Assembly (NCBI GenBank): GCA_958298945.1
Contig: OY282608.1
Span: 81,392,806-81,456,805 of the forward strand
From: Atherix ibis
Taxonomy: Eukaryota > Arthropoda > Insecta > Diptera > Athericidae
DNA length: 64,000 nt
Direction of reading: 5' to 3'
In this document: positions 55,589 to 64,000 of the stretch, piece by piece
Numbering within the stretch: position 1 is the first letter of the stretch
Layout: each line of letters opens with the position of its first letter
Program-made: the position numbers and the translations under genes
The notes under the pieces: model-generated
Database searches by the model: none
What the model was told of the DNA's origin: nothing
What the model saw: only the letters and a program-made list of their open reading frames with translations

Positions 55589-58500
55589 ATGTTAACAAGC
55601 CAACAAGCCAAAAAACCAACAAGCCAACAAACGAACAAACCAACAAGTCAACAAACCAACAAGCCAACAAACGAACAAACCAACAAACAAACAAGCCAAC
55701 GAACCAACAAACGAACAAACCAACAAGCCACAAACCGACAAACCAACAGACCAACAAACCAACAAACCAACAAACCAACAAACCAACAAACCAACAAACC
55801 AACAAACCAACAAACCAACAAACCAACAAACCAACAAACCAACAATCCAACAAACGAACAAACCAACAAACAAACAACCCAACAAACGAACAAACTAACA
55901 TGCCAACAAACCAACAAACCAACAAACCAACAAACCAACAAACCAACAAACCAACAAACCAACAACCCAACAAACCAACAAACCAATAAACCAACAAACC
56001 AACAAGCCAACAAGCCAAGAAACTAACAAACAAACAAACCAAAAAACCAACAAACCAACAAACCAACAAACCAACAAACCAACAAACCAACAAACCAACA
56101 AACCAACAAACCAACAAACCAACAAACCAACAAACCAACAAGCCAACAAACCAACAAACCAACAAGCCAACAAACCAATTAACCAAGAAACCAACAAACC
56201 AAAAAACCAACAAAACAACAAGCCAACAAACCAACAAACCAACAAACCAACAAACCAACAAACGGACAAACGAACAAACCAACAAACGAACAAACCAACA
56301 AGCCACAAACCAACAGACCAACAAACCAACAAACCAACAAACCAACAAACCAACAAACCAACAAACCAACAAACCAACAAACCAACAAACCAACAAACCA
56401 ACAAACCAACAAACCAACAAACCAACAAACCAACAAACCAACAATCCAACAAACGAACAAACCAACAAACAAACAAACCAACAAACGAACAAACCAACAT
56501 GCCAACAAACCAACAAACCAACAAACCAACAAACCAACAAACCAACAAACCAACAAACCAACAAACCAACAAACCAACAAAACAACAAGCCAACAAGCCA
56601 ATAAACCAACAAACCAATAAACCAACAAACCAACAAGCCAACAAGCCAAGAAACCAACAAACAAACAAACCAACAAACGAACAAACCAACATGCCAACAA
56701 ACCAACAAACCAACAAACCAACAAACCAACAAACCAACAAACCAACAAACCAACAAACCAACAAGCCAACAAGCCAATAAACCAACACGCCAACAAACGA
56801 ACAAACCAACAAACCAACAAACCAACAAACAAATAAACCAACAAACGAACAAACCAACAAACCAACAAACCATCAAAGCAACAAACCAACAAACCAACAA
56901 ACCAACAAACCAACAAACCAACAAACCAACAAGCCAACAAGATAACAAACGAACAAACCAACAACCCAACAAACCAACAAGCGAACAAACCAACAAACCA
57001 ACAAACCAACAAGCCAACAAGCCAACAAACCAACTACCCAACAAGCCAACAAACCAACAAACCAACAAACGAACAAAACAACAAACCAACAACCCAACAA
57101 ACCAACAAACCAACACACCAACAAACCAACAAACCAACAAACCAACAAACCAACAAACCAACAAACCAACAAACCAACAAACCAACAAACCAACAAACCA
57201 ACAAACCAACAAACCAACAAACCAACAAACCAACAAACCAACAAACCAACAATCCAACAAACGAACAAACCAACAAACAAACAAACCAACAAACGAACAA
57301 ACCAACATGCCAACAAACCAACAAACCAACAAACCAACAAACCAACAAACCAACAAACCAACAAACCAACAAACCAACAAACCAACAAACCAACAAAACA
57401 ACAAGCCAACAAGCCAATAAACCAACAAACCAATAAACCAACAAACCAACAAGCCAACAAGCCAAGAAACCAACAAACAAACAAACCAACAAACGAACAA
57501 ACCAACATGCCAACAAACCAACAAACCAACAAACCAACAAACCAACAAACCAACAAACCAACAAACCAACAAGCCAACAAGCCAATAAACCAACACGCCA
57601 ACGAACGAACAAACCAACAAACCAACAAACCAACAAACAAATAAACCAACAAACGAACAAACCAACAAACCAACAAACCACCAAAGCAACAAACTAACAA
57701 ACCAACAAACCAACAAACCAACAAACCAACAAACCAACAAGCCAACAAGATAACAAACGAACAAACCAACAACCCAACAAACCAACAAGCGAACAAACCA
57801 ACAAACCAACAAACCAACAAGCCAACAAGCCAACAAACCAACTACCCAATAAGCCAACAAACCAACAAACCAACAAACGAACAAAACAACAAACCAACAA
57901 CCCAACAAACCAACAAACCAACACACCAACAAACCAACAAACCAACAAACCAACAAACGAACAAACGAACAAACCAACAAACAAACAAACCAACAAGCCA
58001 CAAACCGACAAACCAACAGACCAACAAACCAACAAACCAACAAACCAACAAACCAACAAACCAACAAACCAACAAACCAACAAACCAACAAACCAACAAA
58101 CCAACAAACCAACAAACCAACAAACCAACAAACCAACAAACCAACAAACCAACAAACCAACAAACCAACAAACCAACAATCCAACAAACGAACAAACCAA
58201 CAAACAAACAAACCAACAAACGAACAAACCAACATGCCAACAAACCAACAAACCAACAAACCAACAAACCAACAAACCAACAAACCAACAAACCAACAAA
58301 CCAACAAAACAACAAGCCAACAACCCAACAAACCAACAAACCAATAAACCAACAAACCAACAAGCCAACAAGCCAAGAAACCAACAAACAAACAAACCAA
58401 CAAACCAACAAACCAACAAACCAACAAACCAACAAACCAACAAACCAACAAACCAACAAACCAACAAACCAACAAACAAATAAACCAACAAACGAACAAA

Positions 58501-61500
58501 CCAACAAACCAACAAACCATCAAAGCAACAAACCAACAAACCAACAAACCAACAAACCAACAAACTAACAAGCCAACAAACCAACAAACAAACCAGCCAA
58601 CAAGCCAACAAACTAAGAAGCCAACAAACGAACAAATCAACGAGACAACAAACCAACAAGTTAACAAACGAACAAACCAACAAACCAACAAACCGAGTAA
58701 CCAAGAAACCAACAAACCAGCAAACCAAGAAACCAACAAACCAACAAACCAACAAGCCAACAAGCCAATAAACCAACACGCCAACGAACGAACAAACCAA
58801 CAAACCAACAAACCAACAAACCAACAAACCAACAACCCAACAAACCAACAAACCAATAAACCAACAAACCAACAAGCCAATAAGCCAAGAAACTAACAAA
58901 CAAACAAACCAAAAAACCAAAAAACCAACAAACCAACAAACCAACAAACCAACAAACCAACAAACCAACAAACCAACAAACCAACAAACCAACAAACCAA
59001 CAAACCAACAAACCAACAAGCCAACAAACCAACAAACCAACAAGCCAACAAACCTATTAACCAAGAAACCAACAAACCAAAAAACCAACAAAACAACAAG
59101 CCAACGAACCAACAAACCAACAAACCAACAAACCAACAAACGAACAAACGAACAAACCAACAAACGAACAAACCAACAAGCCACAAACCGACAAACCAAC
59201 AGACCAACAAACCAACAAACCAACAAACCAACAAATCAACAAACCAACAAACCAACAAACCAACAAACCAACAAACCAACAAACCAACAAACCAACAAAC
59301 CAACAAACCAACAAACCAACAAACCAACAAACCAACAAACCAACAAACCAACAATCCAACAAACAAACAAACCAACAAACAAACAAACCAACAAACGAAT
59401 AAACCAACATGCCAACAAACAAACAAACCAACAAACCAACAAACCAACAAACCAACAAACCAACAAACCAACAAACCAACAAAACAACAAGCCAACAACC
59501 CAACAAACCAACAAACCAATAAACCAACAAACCAACAAGCCAACAAGCCAAGAAACCAACAAACAAACAAACCAACAAACCAACAAACCAACAAACCAAC
59601 AAACCAACAAACCAACAAACCAACAAACCAACAAACCAACAAACCAACAAACAAATAAACCAACAAACGAACAAACCAACAAACCAACAAACCATCAAAG
59701 CAACAAACCAACAAACCAACAAACCAACAAACCAACAAACTAACAAGCCAACAAACCAACAAACAAACCAGCCAACAAGCCAACAAACCAAGAAGCCAAC
59801 AAACGAACAAATCAACGAGACAACAAACCAACAAGTTAACAAACGAACAAACCAACAAACCAACAAACCGAGTAACCAAGAAACCAACAAACCAGCAAAC
59901 CAAGAAACCAACAAACCAACAAACCAACAAACCAACAAGCCAACAAGCCAATAAACCAACAAGCCAACAAGATAACAAACGAACAAACCAACAACCCAAC
60001 AAACCAACAAGCGAACAAACCAACAAACCAACAAACCAACAAACCAACAAGCCAACAAGCCAATAAACCAACACGCCAACGAACGAACAAACCAACAAAC
60101 CAACAAACCAACAAACAAATAAACCAACAAACGAACAAACCAACAAACCAACAAACCATCAAAACAACAAACCAACAAACCAACAAACCAACAAGCCAAC
60201 AAGATAACAAACGAACAAACCAACAACCCAACAAACCAACAAGCGAACAAACCAACAAACCAACAAACCAACAAGCCAACAAGCCAACAAACCAACAACC
60301 CAACAACCCAACAAACCAACAAACCAATAAACCAACAAACCAACAAGCCAACAAGCCAAGAAACCAACAAACAAACAAACCAACAAACCAACAAACCAAC
60401 AAACCAACAAACCAACAAACCAACAAACCAACAAACCAACAAACAAATAAACCAACAAACGAACAAACCAACAAACCAACAAACCATCAAAGCAACAAAC
60501 CAACAAACCAACAAACCAACAAACCAACAAACTAACAAGCCAACAAACCAACAAACAAACCAGCCAACAAGCCAACAAACCAAGAAGCCAACAAACGAAC
60601 AAATCAACGAGACAACAAACCAACAAGTTAACAAACGAACAAACCAACAAACCAACAAACCGAGTAACCAAGAAACCAACAAACCAGCAAACCAAGAAAC
60701 CAACAAACCAACAAACCAACAAACCAACAAGCCAACAAGCCAATAAACCAACACGCCAACGAACGAACAAACCAACAAACCAACAAACCAACAAACCAAC
60801 AAACAAATAAACCAACAAACGAACAAACCAACAAACCAACAAACCATCAAAGCAACAAACCAACAAACCAACAAACCAACAAACCAACAAACCAACAAGC
60901 CAACAAGATAACAAACGAACAATACAACAACCCAACAAACCAACAAGCGAACAAACCAACAAACCAACAAACCAACAAGCCAACAAGCCAACAAACCAAC
61001 AAACCAACAATCCAACAAACGAACAAACCAACAAACAAACAAACCAACAAACGAACAAACCAACATGCCAACAAACCAACAAACCAACAAACCAACAAAC
61101 CAACAAACCAACAAACCAACAAACCAACAAAACAACAAGCCAACAACCCAACAAATCAACAAACCAACAAACCAACAAACCAACAAACCAACAAACCAAC
61201 AAACCAACAAACCAACAAACCAACAATCCAACAAACGAACAAACCAACAAACAAACAAACCAACAAACGAACAAACCAACATGCCAACAAACCAACAAAC
61301 CAACAAACCAACAAACCAACAAACCAACAAACCAACAAACCAACAAACCAACAAAACAACAATCCAACAACCCAACAAACCAACAAACCAATAAACCAAC
61401 AAACCAACAAGCCAACAAGCCAAGAAACCAACAAACAAACAAACCAACAAACCAACAAACCAACAAACCAACAAACCAACAAACCAACAAACCAACAAAC

Positions 61501-64000
61501 CAACAAACAAATAAACCAACAAACGAACAAACCAACAAACCAACAAACCATCAAAGCAACAAACCAACAAACCAACAAACCAACAAACCAACAAACCAAC
61601 AAACTAACAAGCCAACAAACCAACAAACAAACCAGCCAACAAGCCAACAAACTAAGAAGCCAACAAACGAACAAATCAACGAGACAACAAACCAACAAGT
61701 TAACAAACGAACAAACCAACAAACCAACAAACCGAGTAACCAAGAAACCAACAAACCAGCAAACCAAGAAACCAACAAACCAACAAACCAACAAACCAAC
61801 AAGCCAACAAGCCAATAAACCAACACGCCAACGAACGAACAAACCAACAAACCAACAAACCAACAAACCAACAAACCAACAAACCAACAAACCAACAAAC
61901 CAACAAACCAACAAACCAACAAACCAACAAACCAACAAACCAACAAACCAACAAACCAACAAACCAACAAGCCAACAAACCAAGAAACCAACAAGCCAAC
62001 AAACCAATTAACCAAGAAACCAACAAACCAAAAAACCAACAAAACAACAAGCCAACAAACCAACAAACCAACAAACCAACAAACCAACAAACGAACAAAC
62101 GAACAAACCAACAAACGAACAAACCAACAAGCCACAAACCGACAAACCAACAGACCAACAAACCAACAAACCAACAAACCAACAAATCAACAAACCAACA
62201 AACCAACAAACCAACAAACCAACAAACCAACAAACCAACAAACCAACAAACCAACAAACCAACAAACCAACAAACCAACAAACCAACAAACCAACAAACC
62301 AACAATCCAACAAACGAACAAACCAACAAACAAACAAACCAACAAACGAACAAACCAACATGCCAACAAACCAACAAACCAACAAACCAACAAACCAACA
62401 AACCAACAAACCAACAAACCAACAAACCAACAAAACAACAAGCCAACAACCCAACAAACCAACAAACCAATAAACCAACAAACCAACAAGCCAACAAGCC
62501 AAGAAACCAACAAACAAACAAACCAACAAACCAACAAACCAACAAACCAACAAACCAACAAACCAACAAACCAACAAACCAACAAACCAACAAACCAATA
62601 AACCAACAAACAAATAAACCAACAAACGAACAAACCAACAAACCAACAAACCATCAAAGCAACAAACCAACAAACCAACAAACCAACAAACCAACAAACT
62701 AACAAGCCAACAAACCAACAAACAAACCAGCCAACAAGCCAACAAACCAAGAAGCCAACAAACGAACAAATCAACGAGACAACAAACCAACAAGTTAACA
62801 AACGAACAAACCAACAAACCAACAAACCGAGTAACCAAGAAACCAACAAACCAGCAAACCAAGAAACCAACAAACCAACAAACCAACAAACCAACAAGCC
62901 AACAAGCCAATAAACCAACACGCCAACGAACGAACAAACCAACAAACCAACAAACCAACAAACAAATAAACCAACAAACGAACAAACCAACAAACCAACA
63001 AACCATCAAAGCAACAAACCAACAAACCAACAAACCAACAAACCAATAAACCAACAAGCCAACAAGATAACAAACGAACAAACCAACAACCCAACAAACC
63101 AACAAGCGAACAAACCAACAAACCAACAAACCAACAAGCCAACAAGCCAACAAACCAACTACCCAACAAGCCAACAAACCAACAAACCAACAAACGAACA
63201 AAACAACAAACCAACAACCCAACAAACCAACAAACCAACACACCAACAAACCAACAAACCAACAAACCAACAAACCAACAAACGAACAAACGAACAAACC
63301 AACAAATGAACAAACCAACAAGCCACAAACCGACAAACCAACAGACCAACAAACCAACAAACCAACAAACCAACAAACCAACAAACCAACAAACCAACAA
63401 ACCAACAAACCAACAAACCAACAAACCAACAAACCAACAAACAAACAAACCAACAAACCAACAAACCAACAAACCAACAAACCAACAAACCAACAAACCA
63501 ACAAACCAACAATCCAACAAACGAACAAACCAACAAACAAACAAACCAACAAACGAACAAACCAACATGCCAACAAACCAACAAACCAACAAACCAACAA
63601 ACCAACAAACCAACAAACCAACAAACCAACAAAACAACAAGCCAACAACCCAACAAACCAACAAACCAATAAACCAACAAACCAACAAGCCAACAAGCCA
63701 AGAAACCAACAAACAAACAAACCAACAAACCAACAAACCAACAAACCAACAAACCAACAAACCAACAAACCAACAAACCAACAAACAAATAAACCAACAA
63801 ACGAACAAACCAACAAACCAACAAACCATCAAAGCAACAAACCAACAAACCAACAAACCAACAAACCAACAAACTAACAAGCCAACAAACCAACAAACAA
63901 ACCAGCCAACAAGCCAACAAACTAAGAAGCCAACAAACGAACAAATCAACGAGACAACAAACCAACAAGTTAACAAACGAACAAACCAACAAACCAACAA
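55589..64000. repeat. Domain C: rearranged GTTAAC-family repeats, cassette-rich
   Basis: The first 300 bp match the start of a domain B copy, but I found no further CTATGTTAAC in the remaining 8.4 kb. The ATCAACGAGAC cassette occurs near 58638, 59813, 60605, 61677, 62772 and 63947, about 0.8-1.2 kb apart, closer than the usual 1.7-2.3 kb in domain B. ACATGCC is frequent (near 55899, 56498, 56690, 57306, 57506, 58231, 59408, 61064, 61280, 62358 and 63566). The array runs off the window end inside a cassette. Confidence 0.72.
56460..58080. repeat. 0.81-kb tandem duplication in domain C
   Basis: A pair of ACATGCC landmarks at 56498 and 56690 recurs at 57306 and 57506, and the rare variant CAACTACCC at 57034 recurs at 57842. 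All offsets are 808-816 bp. CAACTACCC is seen once more near 63158, which suggests spread of this segment within the domain. Boundaries are approximate. Confidence 0.68.

Larger units (their letters stand above)
1..64000. repeat. Octanucleotide satellite array, unit CAAACCAA
   Basis: The whole window is a head-to-tail array of the 8-bp unit CAAACCAA (reverse complement TTGGTTTG), always in the same orientation. Most units are exact. The rest differ mainly by one base: CAAGCCAA, CAAACGAA, CAAACAAA, CAATCCAA, CAACCCAA, TAAACCAA, AAAACCAA, GAAACCAA or CAAACTAA. Units of 7 or 9 bp are rare and recur at fixed HOR positions. The + strand is nearly devoid of G and T, so strand asymmetry is extreme. 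No flanking single-copy sequence is present, so both array ends lie outside the window. Arrays of this size are known from eukaryotic heterochromatin; the species and chromosomal position cannot be read from the sequence. No protein-coding, rRNA or tRNA gene is supported anywhere in it. Confidence 0.97.

Noticed and set aside
55587..58880. Open frame of about 1,097 codons on the minus strand, reading as a Leu/Val/Cys/Trp/Phe-rich hydrophobic protein
   Set aside because: It is the stop-free octamer translated with period LVCWFVGL. The other frames of the same DNA give the same repeat, there is no codon-position bias or domain, and its boundaries are variant units of the satellite.
1..64000. 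Telomere
   Set aside because: No TTAGGG, TTTAGGG, TTAGG, TTGGGG or other established telomere repeat is present, and no array end or subtelomeric gene is visible. The G/T strand alone is not evidence.
1..64000. CRISPR array or prokaryotic repeat system
   Set aside because: There are no unique spacers between repeats and no cas genes; the repeat is contiguous with a period of 8.
1..64000. AATAAA polyadenylation hexamers (in CCAATAAACC and AAATAAACC units)
   Set aside because: They arise from single C-to-T changes of the unit, recur with the HOR, and lack a downstream GU-rich element on the same strand, which has almost no G or T.
1..64000. CCAAT boxes, RUNX-like AACCACA and forkhead-like ATAAAC sites
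   Set aside because: Each is one substitution or slip away from the octamer and is expected by chance at high frequency here. No transcription start or gene is nearby to give them meaning.
20431..64000. CENP-B box within the HOR, which would indicate a centromeric array
   Set aside because: I looked for the TTCG...A..CGGG core on both strands. Some CAAACGAA variants give TTCGTTTG, but CGGG never follows at the right spacing.
1..64000. tRNA, rRNA or other structured RNA genes
   Set aside because: The plus strand lacks the G and T needed for internal base pairing, so no cloverleaf or hairpin can form; no rRNA-like segment was seen.
1..64000. Mirror-repeat triplex (H-DNA) potential
   Set aside because: The unit is not mirror-symmetric (the A runs between C bases are 3, 0 and 2 in a fixed cyclic order), and neither strand is homopurine, so the classical requirement is not met.

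Overview
The window is one continuous tandem array of an 8-bp satellite unit and contains no gene I can support. The unit reads CAAACCAA on the + strand (TTGGTTTG on the other). It runs from base 1 to base 64000, about 8,000 nominal units, without unique sequence, a transposon, an RNA gene or an array end. The + strand is almost pure A and C. G and T occur only in variant units such as CAAGCCAA, CAAACGAA, CAATCCAA and CAAACTAA. Such an array points to eukaryotic heterochromatin (centromeric, pericentromeric, subtelomeric or sex-chromosome satellite). The sequence does not reveal the species, and I do not recognise this octamer as a named satellite or telomere repeat.

The many long open frames are an arithmetic artefact. 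The unit has no stop codon on either strand in any frame. Because 8 is not a multiple of 3, every frame cycles through the same eight codons every 24 bp: QTNKPTNQ on + and LVCWFVGL on -. Open frames end only where a variant unit creates a stop.

The real information is in the order of variant units, which forms higher-order repeats (HORs). Domain A (1 to about 19675) carries a GATC-containing variant at 13 places. It is built from a 3.9-kb duplicated block (1350-5045 and 5285-8960), a 2.8-kb tandem pair (8340-11109 and 11110-13921) and a 2.85-2.97-kb tandem pair (13922-16766 and 16767-19675). A transition zone follows (19676-20430). Domain B (20431-55588) consists of 18 HOR copies of 1.2-2.6 kb, each opening with the landmark CTATGTTAAC or a mutated form of it. 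Domain C (55589-64000) keeps other domain B landmarks, but after its first bases never shows CTATGTTAAC again; its landmark block ATCAACGAGAC recurs every 0.8-1.2 kb.

Nothing here works together as a pathway or operon. The layout reads as a record of unequal exchange and local amplification: nested tandem duplications, deletions of exact multiples of 8 bp, and one-base register slips that became fixed in HOR lineages. All alignments were made by eye from landmark positions, so block boundaries are approximate to tens of bases unless a landmark is quoted.
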